A model generated the notes under the pieces. It did not search any database. It was not told the origin of the DNA and saw only the letters and a program-made list of their open reading frames with translations. This document shows positions 22,677 to 35,000 of a stretch of 64,000 nucleotides of DNA, in pieces; position 1 is the first letter of the stretch, and each line of letters opens with the position of its first letter. Source of the DNA: Ceraceosorus guamensis. Taxonomy: Eukaryota; Basidiomycota; Exobasidiomycetes; Ceraceosorales; Ceraceosoraceae. A program made the position numbers and the translations under genes. The stretch is taken from the NCBI RefSeq assembly GCF_003144195.1, contig NW_020290010.1, positions 124,001 to 188,000 on the forward strand. The letters are read 5' to 3'.

Positions 22677-25213
22677 GCTGAAAGAGTGTGCGTGTGATGA
22701 TGGGATGGTAGGAGGATGGTGGAAGTCGAGTGGAGAGTAGCAGTGCTTTGGGCACATGCAACTGCGGTCGCGCTGCTTGTGCGTCTGTTCGGCGTGAAGA
22801 AGCACGAATGTGACGAGTAACAGCAGTAACAAGTGAACCTTGAATTGCAATTGAGACACAATCACGAATCACAAACACGAATCACAAACACGAATGGTGA
22901 ATCTTGAATGAGCGAGAAGAACGATGAGCGCACGCGCACGCGCACGCAAATGAGCTGACGCGCGCTAAGACAACGTCGATCGAATCTCGTGGATCGTGCT
23001 TTGCTTGAATTGCTCGGCATCCAGCATCATGGTAAGCTCGTAGCCGACGTGCATGAGTCATGTCATGTCGCCTTAGAACCTTCAATCCGGAATATCACCG
23101 CCGACACAGGCCCAAATCGTCTCATCAGACATAGAACACGCCTATAGCGCGGCGTTTTCGGCCGAGATTACGGAAAAGAACCAACAAGAATACCACGTGA
23201 CCGTTGTGTTCCAGAGTGGGAATGGCGGTTGCGCATTCAAATTCAAGATTCTGGATCTCAATTCTTGATTGATTTGATACTTTAGCTGCAATGGCCAGAC
23301 TCGAGGCTTCACGTATTGGAGAGGGCATTGTTCGTTATAGAGACATCAGACAGAGACACCCTGAGCATTGAAGTGTCTCGTGACCACCGCTGGAGGCACG
23401 AAATACGGAGTGGAGCGCTGGGGCATGGCGCGTATCGTCCCATCGACGCAGCAGAGACACGCCCACGCGACATACGTCTAGCTTGCCTTCTAGCTCTCGC
23501 ATGGCTGCTGATGTATGACCTAGATGCTGTACGCGAGGCAACATGAACAGTAGCCTGGCTGTGTGAGTATTCATCGTCATTATTCGCTGCAATTTGAATG
23601 ATGTTCTTCTGACTCCACTCCAATCAAATGACCAGATTCTCTTCTAATTAAGTGAGCAGCGCTTCAAATCAAGAATTCAGATTCCAGACGGCTTGAGTGG
23701 ATAGGGTGCTCACCGCGTGAGGACCTGCGGGATTGCGCCTAGCTCACGTCCGCCGCATATATCCTGCATGTGCACCGTCCGCGCAAGATGTGAGCTAGGC
23801 TTGCGAGCGCCCCATACGCAAGTCATGCAAGCGATTCAAAATGTGAATGGTGAATCAAGAATGTAAGGCATGTCGTATGATTATTATCATTATCAATGCT
23901 GCCTCTTCAAATTTCATGATCTTCAATTGCGACTGCTCCTGAGCCAGCATCAGCTCGCGGTTGCGCTGTGTACCGTGCTGCGCGCGCGTGTGCTGCATGT
24001 TGGGTGCTCCGACGACCATAATAATCTTGAATAGCTATAGCATGCAGTGCTTAACAGGCCTGATGCAAGATGCCCGCGCGTCTATAAACTCATGAACCAA
24101 GGCTCAGCGTCACAAGGCAGCTCATGCATGCATGCTTCGCAAGGCTAAGCGCATCACCAGCAGCGGCAGTTAGACGCACGAGGAGAGGACGCTCTACACG
24201 CGTTTGACTCGCGACTTGACTTTCGTCAAATTTTGAATTCAAAGTGCGGCAGATGCACCCCTTTCGAGCTTGACATTCAAGATGTTCGATTTGCATGCGA
24301 TTCATTCGCGCTGCTCGCGCGCGTGCGGTGCAAAAGGCATGCATCAAGCCATCAGCAGGCAGGCAGGGGCAACTGCATCGTGATTTGTGCTACAGCTGCT
24401 GCTGATAACTGCCTCAGCATCATACAGCAGCAGCTCGTGACTTTGGCTGGCCTTGAGCCAATCCAATTACCTACCTGTCGCCGCACCCTCCGCCCGCACG
24501 CCCGCGCCCACACCGCGCCACTCATCACTGCCACGCTGCGACGGCTCACGCGCGCGCGCAGCTCTGGGGCGTTCGGTTTCAAAATCACGTTTGAACTTGC
24601 TTGATCCACGCTCAAGCAAGACGAATCGCAAACCCAAAGCGAGCAGGAGCGTCATATCGAGCGGTCTGTCGTCGTCGTCGTCGTTTCGAACGCTATTCAC
24701 GTTCACATCCATACCCACTTCCACATCGCTCACCTTGCACCTTAGCATCCATTCCGAGATTGTCTACGACGAGCGCACACTACGTCCTCCTGACAGCACG
24801 CATCATCAGCAAAATTGACGCTGCTACTCCGAGTGAGTCGCGATGGGACCTTGGCGCTCTATCAATGCGCGGTAGCGTGCCCACGAAAGGTAGACAAGAG
24901 AAGGCAAGGTTGATTGGTAATTTCGAGGGCAGATCAACCGATTCGGTGGGATAAGATGCAGCCGGAGGCTGCCGCGATGGCTCTGTCTATGTACCAGTCA
25001 GCACATCCACTCGCCTCACAGATCTGGGGTATCTGGTCTCACCACAAGTGTCGCCCTCCTTTGCTGGGTGACTGCAACCGTCTCACAAGCGAGATAATTG
25101 GCGCTGACTCGTGAAGGTCTTTTCTTCGCGTACATTCAACTTTCCTTGCCGATAGCAGGACTTTCCGTACAGCAACACCAGCGAAAGCAACACACTCCAT
25201 CTAGGCACTCAAG
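22677..25213. other. Long divergent spacer with repeated short motifs
   Basis: Carries the promoters of ERG4 (-) and the Rho gene (+). It is rich in A/T-containing words such as ACGAAT, GTGAATC and TCAAGAAT, includes a CGCACG alternating tract (about 22930-22948), a (GTC)n tract at 24669-24684, and the direct repeat listed separately. No open frame begins with ATG and looks coding. Confidence 0.5.
22863..22897. repeat. Tandem 13-nt direct repeat
   Basis: The unit CACGAATCACAAA is repeated about 2.6 times. The core ACGAAT is the same word that recurs in other spacers of the window. Confidence 0.75.
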
Positions 25214-26447
25214 ATGGTGTGTATGCGAGACTCTAAGCTTGGCCTTGACTGCGCACACTGATCGCGCGTTCTTCTTTGCACGTCCACGCACACAGAGCTC
25301 TGGCGACTCCCTCCGACGCAAGCTCGTCATTGTAGGCGATGGTGCCTGCGGTAAGGTAAGTTGTGGCGCGTTGCTCCACTTTGAGTCATCGAGCTGGCAG
25401 AGAGGCATGTCAGCACACTAGTCATCCCTGATCGCATCTCGCTGACTCTCGAACTCTTACTCAACTATGCCTATCAGACCTGCTTGTTGATCGTCTTCAG
25501 CCGTGGAACGTTCCCAGAGGTGAGCAGAATGTTTGGGCGATCGCGTAGGGAGCTGTAGGGGCGATGGCATCAGTCGCAAGCGGGTCGACACCTTCGAAGG
25601 ATTCACATCAAAGGCGCCCGAGCGGAAGGCGGAGCGCTCGGCCATCTGTGGCATCATGACCTCCCTCGGGCTGTCACTCGCGATCAGCTCCAACTGGAAA
25701 GATGCTCTCTTGCTCGCGCGACTGCTGCCATCACCCTGGTGCAGGCTTCTCTTTCGGATGCGCTTCGACAGCTCGCGGGTCTCCAGCTCTTACACCCTCT
25801 TCCGCATCTTTCAGGTCTACGTTCCCACTGTCTTTGAGAACTACGTTGCGGATGTCGAAGTGGATGGCAAGCACGTCGAGCTGGCCCTTTGGGATACCGC
25901 TGGTCAAGAAGACTACGATCGTCTGCGTCCTCTCAGCTACCCCGACTCGCACGTCATCCTGATCTGCTTTGCTGTTGACAGTCCCGACTCTTTGGACAAC
26001 GTTCAAGAGAAGGCGAGTTTTCAGTCACACTGTCCGTGTTGAGAGCACTATGACTGACGCCACAAATCATCACTGATCATTCTGCAGTGGATCTCTGAAG
26101 TTTTGCACTTTTGCCAAAACCTGCCCATCATCCTCGTCGGATGCAAAAAGGATCTGCGTCGTGATCCCAAGATCATCGAGGAGCTCCGCAAGACTAGTCA
26201 GCGACCAGTCAGCCCAGAGGAGGTGCGTAGTGCGCTGCGCACAAGTCGTCTCTTTTGGTCTTTTGGCTGACGAATCTTCGTCTCTGCGCAGGGTATGGCT
26301 GTGGCACAAAAAATTGGAGCTGCCCGTTACCTCGAGTGCAGTGCCAAGTCGGGAGAGGGTGTGCGGGAAGTCTTTGAGCATGCTACTCGCGCTGCGCTCC
26401 TAAGCAAGAGAAGCGGCTCAAAGAAGACCAAGTGCGCCATCCTCTGA
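25214..26447 (+). CDS. RHO1: Rho1-type small GTPase
   Basis: Membrane-anchored switch that controls polarity, cell-wall glucan synthesis and actin. Six coding exons are inferred: 25214-25216, 25296-25355, 25478-25519, 25815-26012, 26088-26222 and 26292-26447, giving 197 residues. The first coding exon is the ATG alone, followed at once by a GTGTGT donor. Motifs: P-loop GDGACGKT, effector [39 protein letters not shown] in the NKxD position, [10 protein letters not shown], the [10 protein letters not shown] block typical of Rho1/RhoA, a basic tail and the prenylation box CAIL (a Leu end predicts geranylgeranylation). The intron after codon QEK begins with GC rather than GT (GCGAGT), a known minor donor type. 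The second intron interrupts the P-loop between Lys and Thr. Rho-family membership is certain; Rho1 rather than another Rho is likely from the insert region. Confidence 0.95.
26013..26087 (+). other. GC-AG intron in the Rho gene
   Basis: Donor reads AAG|GCGAGT and acceptor CTGCAG. Joining here restores the Rho reading frame (NVQEK then WISEV). Other donors I placed in the window begin with GT. Confidence 0.85.
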
Positions 26448-27292
26448 ATGGCAGAAGGAAGGGGGCCAGGTTGGCTACTTTCTTGGGAGCGTAGAGGGGC
26501 ATCTGAGCAAGGTCAGCTGGAGTGGTGCGGGCGGTTGCGCCTGTGTCGGGGAGGAACGTGGCCAGAATAAAGGACGGAGGTGCTAGTGAAGCATGATTGC
26601 TAGAGCGACGTCAGTCTCCCAATCGGATCAGTCTGGCAAACACGAGCTGCAGTCGAGTCACCAGTCGCAAACATCTCCGTCACCCGGCGACGACCTTGAT
26701 CACTGGCCGCTCGGGCACGCCTTTACTCTCCAAAATCTTGGTCTTCTTCACGCCTTGACGACGCGGCACGATCCTCTCTTACCATTGCACACAGCCATCC
26801 CAACATCACGCTCCTATTGACGACCTTGGCTCTCCCTTTACCATCCCTGCTCCTCCTCCTCACCCATTCCCAAAGTGCATTCCCCCCCCCCCCCTCGCTC
26901 CCAATCAGCCCTGGCTCTTGACAAGGCTTCGAAACGCACCAAATCCCAAGTCCGACTTCCATGTCCATTCCACACGAAATCTCTTTGTTTGACCTCCCCT
27001 TTTCAGCCCCACCTTTTTTTCTCTCTCTGACAAACTACATCGAGAATCTTGGCTTTGCACCGATACGCTCTGCGTGCGTTGCTTTAATGAGCAGGACACG
27101 ACGAGGGACGATGAATGGGTGCTGTCAAGGCGAGTTTGGATTACGCACTTTTGCGCGAGCCTATGAGTCAGGCAGCGATGCCGAAAACACGGGTCTCTAG
27201 GCGCGCGTGGACGCTGCTTGATTGAAAGAGGGGGCAGAAAAGGGAAATGCTACGGTACACGTGCGTGCCAAAGGTATGCGTTGATCATCTGT
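26448..27292. other. Convergent spacer, no gene
   Basis: 3' flanks of the Rho gene and DNA polymerase delta. Pyrimidine-rich, with a run of 13 C at 26882-26894. No supported gene. Confidence 0.5.
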
Positions 27293-30200
27293 CTACCAAG
27301 AAATGTCGAACCTAGCCATGACCTTAGAAGCCTCCTCTACATCCTTTTGCGCTCTTCTTCTCGAGTAGAAAGCAGGACAATCTGTCAAATGCAGAGAGCG
27401 CCAAGACATCAGATATCAGTGTGCGAGTCGGACGGTGGGAACGAGAATGACAGGACAAGGATATGGAGGGGTGCATTTTTCTTGCTCACCAGAATTGCTG
27501 CACAGGACGTCCTGCGTCACTGTGCCACTGCAACGTTGACAGCATGTCCAAAGTCGAGAGAACTCTTCTTCGAGGGATGACTGCCTCGCGAGCTGGGAGA
27601 TGTGGGTGCGAAAGGGGGGCAGGGCAAGGGGATCGATCAGCTCTCGGACCGAACTGACTACGCAGGCTCGGACCAGCCTCACCTTTTCAGCATATATCTC
27701 GGGCAATCGAGGTCTGCAACGTTCGCAGACCGGGGCATCTTTACCGGAAGACAAGACGATAGCAAAAAGAATCTTCAGGGAAGATATTGCAACAGCTGCA
27801 GAGCACCTCTAGACTCACCCCCGAGCTTTGCAGGCAGAGGAGTCCTGCATCCGAGACATTGTGCAGTCTTGACTGCGAACTTCATCAACGAGCCTACGGT
27901 AGAGGTGGCCACTTGCACGGTGCGCGTATGAGACCCATTGACTGCGCAAAGCAAGCGGCCCGAGTGAGAATTTGGCGCTGCTTCACGCTCAAGTTGACAA
28001 TGAACACTCACGCAGCTTCTGTGCACCTGCACCAGAGATGGGTTCAAAGATTCGCATCAAGGGTTTTGCCAGCTGATCGGTTGGGCCAAAGGCGGCGTGT
28101 CAGCGGATGGATCACGAGCACGACAGGACGATCGCAAAGCAGCTCACCTGATTGTCCAAGTAATACCTCGTATCGATGGGAATGTTGTGTTCGAGCACGT
28201 ACAGGGGATCTTCTGACTTTTCGTACGCAGCAGCGCCCTTTGTGCCCTTGACGATGACGTAGGCGACACGGTCGCCGAGCGCCGGCGCAGACCCAGCATC
28301 CCTCTTTCGCATCCTCTCTGCCAACTCTACGTGAGCTTGCTTGGCTGCGTAGTCCGCCTTGGCAAGCGCCTTGGTGATCACTAGCTGAGACAGGTCGATC
28401 TTGTTCTGCAGCAAATCGGAAATCACTTGCTTGACGAAGCTGATGTTCCAGACAGCGTGTGCCAGGATAGGTATAAGTCACGACGCAACACGGCCGCCGG
28501 CCAACGCGCTGCACTTACTCTTCTGCTCCCCTGACGTCGCGGTCGATGAGCATCTTGCGCAGACAAGTATCAATGACCATGCGCACCAAGCGACAATTAT
28601 CTCTGCGGACGGTCTGGGGAGCGCCAACAAGAGGAATGCGTAAATGCGCGTCCAACGAGCGGCAGGAGGCGTTGGTGTAGACTCACCTCGATGCCCTTCG
28701 TGTCCATCTTGTCCCACTTGTCCGGATTGGTCCAGTACAGACCTGCATACCTCTTCTTGGAGATGAGCAGATAAGGAAAGTAGACTTTCTCGAATTCCAA
28801 CTTGATGGGCTTAGTAAACGTGGTGGATACTCTTGCAGCCGCATCCGCTCCCAGCTCCATGGCCCTCTTCAAGTCTGGCGTGCCAAACTTGACCATGACC
28901 GAGTCGGTATCACCATAGACGACTTCTGCATCGTGCTCGAAGCCATTGGCGATGGAGTAGTGCGACTCTACCTGCGTCTTGGTCTGCTCAATCATCTGCC
29001 TACCGTACGCCGTGACGCTCATGCTGATCTCCAAGCATGGCAGTTTGCCCACCGTTGCACCTGTGAAACCATAGACAGAGTTGGCGCTAATTTTGAGTGC
29101 CAGCTGCCTTCCGTCCAGCACGGCACGTTTGAAGGGATCCGTCTCCTTTTTCAGATCCGCTTTGGCTCGCTTACGAGCGGCCAACAGGTCCTCCAGCACA
29201 GTGGGCAAAAGCCCCTTTCGAACATCTGGCTTGACAAACGTGTTATTGTTGGGCGTCAGCACGTAATCCTTGTCCTTGACAAGCTTCAATCGCTCGATCG
29301 TCGTTCGGGTGAGCAGCGTAGTGTAGCACAAGTTGTGCGCCATCATGATGGAAGGATAAAGCGAGGCAAAATCCAAAGTGGTGATAGGCGAATCGTAGTA
29401 ACCTTGCTTGGGCTCCAGCACGGTCGCTCCCTCGTACTGATCGTCTGTACCTTCAGACTTCAGCGAAGGCACCAAGTAATTGTCTTCGCGGGCCTTTCTG
29501 AACAGCTGCGAGACCACCTTGATCTGTTGACCTCTTGCCAAGAGGTAGTTGAAGGGCACGCCCGTTACGCGAGACATCTCAATATAGTTGATAAAGCACA
29601 TAAGCTTGTCCATAAGTCGTTGCGGCAGATAAGCGTCTTTCAAGCAGTATACTGCTAATCTTCGACGAGCCTCAGGCCCTCCATTTTGAAGCTCCGTAAT
29701 GAGCGAAAAGTGTACATCCTCCTTTTGTTCTCCCAGGAACTCAAACGAGACGGAATTGAGCGAGTAGGAGCGCAGCTTGTAGTCTCGCTGCATGACCTGA
29801 AGCATGTCCAACTGAAGCCTGCCTTGCAACTCTGTATTCTTTGAATCTCGGGTGCCGTAAGCTTTGGATGAAAAGTGCGTGTCCTTGGCCTCGGTACGTG
29901 TCACTGTGGCAGTGGTGGTGCACCGCGATTTGGATGAGCAGAAGAACATTTTTGACAGCGTGCACAGAACTCACACCGCTCTCTGCCCAGATAAGGAAAC
30001 TTCGTAGCTTTGAGCGCTTTGGCTCGATCGAGGAGATAGGGAAAGTCAAAGTTGGCAATGTTGTACCCAATGACGACGTCCGGATCGACGACCTGCACAA
30101 AGTCCGCCCAAGCTTCCAGCATGTCCTTTTCGCTTTGAAAGTCCTTGACGTGCGTGCCCACGATGGGGGAGCAAGTGTTGAGGGTAAAGACGTTCTTGAT

Positions 30201-31178
30201 AAAGGGCGCCGTCTCGCCTTGACGGGTGACCATGCTGGCAATCTGGATCACCGGGTCGACCTCGGCTTCCGGAAAGACGCCTTTTCTTCCTGCGCACTCA
30301 ATGTCGAAGCTGAGGATGCGCAGCGGGGCGATGTCCGCCCACTCGTCGTCTGGTGCATGCGAAACTAAGCTTTCGGAGGAGCAATTGACCTCGATCTGAC
30401 AGCGGGACAGCTTGTCATTGTCTGATCGGACCGTGTAGCCTTCGGGTTGAATGGTCAACCAGTTCATGCCCACAATCTTGTGATCGATCATGAAGCGCAG
30501 CGAGTAAGCGATGTTTTCGTAGCTGACCTGCGCATCCCCCGACGACATCAGATCCCTGAACGACACTTCTCCCCGCTCCAGACTTCCCCTGACTTTGCCG
30601 AGATTGCGAATATCGCCAGTGGTGATCTTGAGAAAGGCGACGTCTTGATCGCCCAAATAGTTCATCAGACTCTTTTTCGCCACCATCTCCACACGCGTCA
30701 CGCTCCTTGCGCCAAAGAGCGAGTTGAGGTGATTGGCGAAGGAGCTGCAATCGCTCTGTTGAAAACCCCGCGGTGCGTGGATGTAAAAGTAAGGCAGGAA
30801 TCCGGATACGTGAGCGAGGACCGAGTGGCCAGCAGCAGTGACTCCATAGATTCGGATGAGGGGAGCCTGATTGGGCGCTTGATACTCTTCAATGTCGATC
30901 TGCTGAAATGTTATGCCATCCCTCTTGGTATCCAGCGGCTGCAAAGCTGGTCGAGCCCACTTGTCCTCCTCCGATCCCGCCTCTTCCATCGCCACCTGTT
31001 CCGCTTCATCACGCAGCTTCTCTAAGGTCTCTACAAAGGATTTCGCACCTGACTTGGCTCCTCCTGCGCCCTTTTTGTTCACCACCATCGCACCAGCAGC
31101 GCCTTCCACTCTTCGACGCTTGTGCTGCGCGGCGGGAGAAGGAGGCAATGCAGCCCGAGTTGTCGCTACAGAGGCCAT
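27293..31178 (-). CDS. POL3: DNA polymerase delta catalytic subunit
   Basis: B-family replicative polymerase with proofreading exonuclease, nuclear. Nine exons are inferred: 31178-29975, 29903-28687, 28613-28519, 28439-28148, 28072-28012, 27941-27819, 27738-27683, 27592-27490 and 27381-27293, giving about 1079 residues, the family size. Exonuclease motif I is FDIEC (291-295), motif II lies in [10 protein letters not shown] and motif III is YCLKDAYLP. Polymerase motif A is DFASLYPSI (579-587), motif B NSVYGFTG (676-683) and motif C YGDTDS (731-736). The C-terminal metal domain is spread over small exons: CysA in CLGC...CERC, and CysB in CCQRC...LCSN...DCP, the latter known to bind an iron-sulfur cluster in this family. 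Catalytic and Cys residues all look intact. The ATG at 31178 is inside a longer open frame and starts a Lys/Arg-rich N-terminus (KRRRVEG) that could be a nuclear signal. Confidence 0.97.
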
Positions 31179-31474
31179 CGCGAAGGTGGAAGCTGGACGA
31201 ATTGACCAACGAGTGGAGATGCTGTTTGCGCGCGCGGCACTCGCTAGTGACGGAGGTGAGAGTGTAGTCTGAGCGGAAGCAAGTCGCGGAGAGTGCGAGC
31301 TTGTCAGGGTGCGATAAGTCCAATGACAATGGTGAATGTGCAATCCGCGCCGCGCCGCGCTTGCCTTCTCGATTGACTGTTGTGCCTGTGATTGGAGCGG
31401 ATGCGTGCCCAGGAGAGGGTCCTACCTAGCGTGCGCGTGTGCCCAACTGCTGTGCGTGTGCTTTGCAACGATTT

Positions 31475-31480
31475 ACGCGT
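31475..31480. promoter_or_regulatory. MluI cell-cycle box (MCB) 1 upstream of POL3
   Basis: Perfect ACGCGT about 300 bases upstream of the POL3 ATG and 17 bases from a second copy. In ascomycete yeasts MBF binds this element to switch on replication genes at G1/S; the same role here is inferred. Confidence 0.55.
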
Positions 31481-31491
31481 CGCTCAGCCCG

Positions 31492-31497
31492 ACGCGT
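31492..31497. promoter_or_regulatory. MluI cell-cycle box (MCB) 2 upstream of POL3
   Basis: Second perfect ACGCGT, paired with the copy at 31475-31480. Single copies of this hexamer occur elsewhere in the window, but I noticed no other pair this close. Confidence 0.55.
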
Positions 31498-31616
31498 CTT
31501 GCTTCACCACCAGCGCGGCAAGAGAAGCTCCGCGTCGAGCCACGTGGTGTCGTGCATGCCGATGATGGTTGCACGCACCCCGGATTCACGCACACTCAAG
31601 CCCGCACGGCACGCCA

Positions 31617-31640
31617 GCACGCACGCACGCACGCACGCAC
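31617..31640. repeat. (GCAC)6 microsatellite
   Basis: Six perfect tandem GCAC units in the POL3/ALG6 divergent spacer. Confidence 0.85.
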
Positions 31641-32044
31641 GGGCACCCGACACACGCACTCGATCGCGTTTGACAGAAATCACGAATGCATCGCGAGCAA
31701 GACTTTCGGACTTCTCCGCACACGGATCGGAAATCGGTCTCTTCCAATTCGCGGCTGAGGTTGAGCGAAATGAGGGTCATCACTCACACTGCACTCGGAG
31801 CAGCAAGCATGGAGTAGCGTACTTCATCCCCGCAAGCTCTCACTACACTCACCTTCGCACTTGTTATGGCTAGCAGCCAGAGTGTGCGTGGCACATTCGA
31901 AGCAAACAAGAGCTTGTTGGGACAAACGCTGATCCCACCCAACATTCACACGCACGGCTTTGACTGCACGCGCATCACGCTCCTCAGCGCCGAGTGATAC
32001 AGCCACCTCGCTTCGACAGACACCCATCTCGGTCGCCGCTGATC

Positions 32045-35000
32045 ATGGATCGTTTTCCGACTGAAGAAGCAGCGATGCAGAGGTCCACCTCACCAACAAC
32101 GCTGCATCGTCTGAGCCAACGCGGATCAGCCGAAGGTGCAACACGCAGCACACCTCCAGGTCATCGCAGGTCGGGCTCCGACGCTCTGGCTCGCGATGGA
32201 CGTTCAGTCTCACCCATTCAAGCACGAGATAGAAATTCGCGACATCGGCCTCAGCGATCCACAGCGACGGCAGGCGATCCAACGAGCTTGAGCTTCCCTG
32301 CCAATCACAGCTCAAGCAGCGGTGGACGAGGGCGCGATAGCGGCCTGCCTGTTCATCCGCTTGATCGTGTTGCGGACTCTCACAGAGCAGCAGCAGCAGC
32401 AGCACCGCGGTACGAGGTGGAAGACGATGCGGATGCTTTGGCTCCTTTGCCGCCCGCCAATCGTAGAAGATACGATAGCGTGTCGAGCGTGGGCAGCAGC
32501 GTTGCTCCTGGTGCCTTGCCCAATCTGAACGGATCTGGTTTCACTAGCAAGAATCGATCGAGCAGCAAGAGGCGAGGTGCAGCGTACGTCGGCGGATCTG
32601 GAACGGGTGGGAACACAAGGGATGCCATAGCAGGTCACTCGGGTCCTCAACATACAGCAGATGATCCATTCGCTTTGCCCTCGCCCGTCTCGCCCGTTGC
32701 GCCTGCATCGGGAGGCTTGGAAACTTGGCTACGATCCCAAGCAGTGCATGCCCCATCGTCTTCCGGCGCTGGCGAACACTTATCGGGCGCTCCTGCAGGT
32801 CGCATCACCCGCAGAGGTCCCTCATCCGATGCGGGCTCGGATGCAGCGTACAGTGTTGGCGCTTGGTCCTCTGGCGCTCGAGGTCAAGGCAGCGGAGCTC
32901 GTCGAAGAGCAAAGCAGAATGAGGGCACCAGGCGACTGCCCGATTGGGAAGAGGCGGACCTCGACGTTCAGCCCGGGAAAGAGGCAGAAGGAGAAGGAGA
33001 AAAGACGCCCAAACCTCCCCGAAGGAGGGAAGATAGCCATGATGGCAGGAGCACTGGCAGTCGGTCTGTGGGTCGAGAATATCCGCGCAGGAAAGAATCG
33101 GCAGTGGCTCTGGACACGTTGGCTGGCACGGGCATCACGCCCAGCTCTAGCGCGATTCTCAGAACCCCCTCAACCGCTGCCGACTTGACACCGGCCAAAT
33201 CATCCACCTCGCGCACCAGTTTCGCTCCTCTCCCGATGGGCAGCTCTGCGCCAAATCGAAGAAGTGCGGGTCTGCACAAAATTGGTAGCAGCTCGAAGTC
33301 GGCAAAGGACAACGATAGTCCGCTCCGGAGGTGGGTCAGGTGGATGGCTAGGGAGAGCGAGGGCATTTCTGCAGGCGCGGGAGAAAGAGGTACTTGGATC
33401 GTCGTGCTCTTGTCGGCTGTGTGGATTCGCTGGGCTGTGGGCCTCGCAGGTTGGAGCGGTGAGCTGTGGTCGGGTTCCCAAGTATGTCGGCGCACGGACA
33501 CCAACGAGGCTGACTTTTGCTCGACTCGCAGGCAAAGGGATCAGTCCCATGTACGGCGACTTGGAAGCTCAGAGACACTGGATGGAACTCACTTTGCACG
33601 TGCCTGTGCACAAGTGGTACGAGTACGACTTGCAGTACTGGGGCTTGGACTATCCTCCGCTGACTGCGTACGTCAGTCTGGTGTGCGGCTGGATGTGAGT
33701 GTCGAGAGCGCACGCTCTCCTTGCGTTGTGCCGAGGCTGACACCGTAGTGCCACTCTATAGCGGATCTCGCATCCCTGGCCTTTCGCAGTGCTTTGCCTT
33801 TGTGACCTCGCGAGGCGCGGAAAATCGAAGCCTGGTCACGTACCTGAGAGCCACCGTGCTCTTCTTTGACGCGCTCGTATATATTCCAGCTGTGCTCTTC
33901 TTCCTGTCCAGGCGGCTGCACGGACGAGGCAGGCGCACGCGTTCCATCGCGGCGATGACTATTCTGCTGCAGCCTAGTCTGGTTCTCATCGACCATGGGC
34001 ACTTCCAATACAACAGCGTTATGCTGGGCTTTTGCGTAGGCGCCTTTTCTCTGCTCTACTCCAGCCTGCCGAATCCGGACCTGCCGTTCTTTTCCGCACC
34101 CGTCGCCTCAGCGTCTGACCCGAGCACCGAGACAGCCCTGGCGCAACAGACGGAGTGGCAAACGAGGACGCGCAATTTAAGCCGCAGAGTCAGCTACGAT
34201 TATGTGCTCGCTGCCTTCTTCTTTACCTTGGCTCTGTGCTTCAAGCAGATGGCACTCTACTTTGCGCCTGCCGTCTTCGCCATCATGCTCGGGCGTTGCG
34301 CTGGACTTGCGCGCGTTGGCTTTGAGAGGGGGTGAGTGATCGTCAGTGTCGTGCGAATGCCCACTTTCAGGAGATTTATTATTCATTGCTCGCCACTCTA
34401 GCCTGATCTGCTTTACCGGCATCGGCGCCGTGACCCTAATCACCACTCTGGTGCTGTTCTCACCATGGCTCTACAGTCCCTCGGCGCTTTTCCAAGTCAT
34501 TCATCGCATTTTCCCACTAGCACGGGGCATCTTTGAGGACAAGGTCAGCAACGTCTGGTGCTTCTTGAGCGTGCTGCCTCTTCCCCAGCGATACAAGCTC
34601 CGCAACCTCTTTGAAGTATCCAGCTTGGCCAAGGTCAGCCTCATCGCGACGCTACTGGCAATCTTGGCTCCATGCGCCCACTTGTACGTCGCCGCCAGCC
34701 AGACTGTGACCATCGAGATGTTTCTCAACGAAGGAAAAGGGGCGAAAGCTGCAAGGGAAAAATTGGCTAGGCAGAGAGGAGAGGGGTCGGTGATGGGACG
34801 CAGCGCAGGTGGAAGGAGCGCGGGCCGTTCGGAACGCAGGGACAGGACAAGATCCATACTGAGCGTGCCGGGTGCTCCTGCTCGATCTGAAGCGGGAGCC
34901 TCCGAAGGTGGTGTCGCTCCCAGCATATCTGGCGCCATGAGCAATACGGGCAGCCTGTTTGGAAGCTCGAAACTGACGACTGTGGGCGATCAAGAAGTGG

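Larger units (their letters stand above)
31179..32044. promoter_or_regulatory. Divergent promoter region, POL3 / ALG6-type gene
   Basis: Spacer of 866 bases between two start codons that point away from each other. It holds two MluI cell-cycle boxes, a (GCAC)6 microsatellite and one AATCACGAATG motif near 31678-31688. No coding frame supported. Confidence 0.6.

Noticed and set aside
22677-22865. Longer N-terminus for ERG4 starting upstream of 22676
   Set aside because: The upstream part is hydrophobic and unlike the family; the MAQGD start gives a normal hydrophilic N-terminus.
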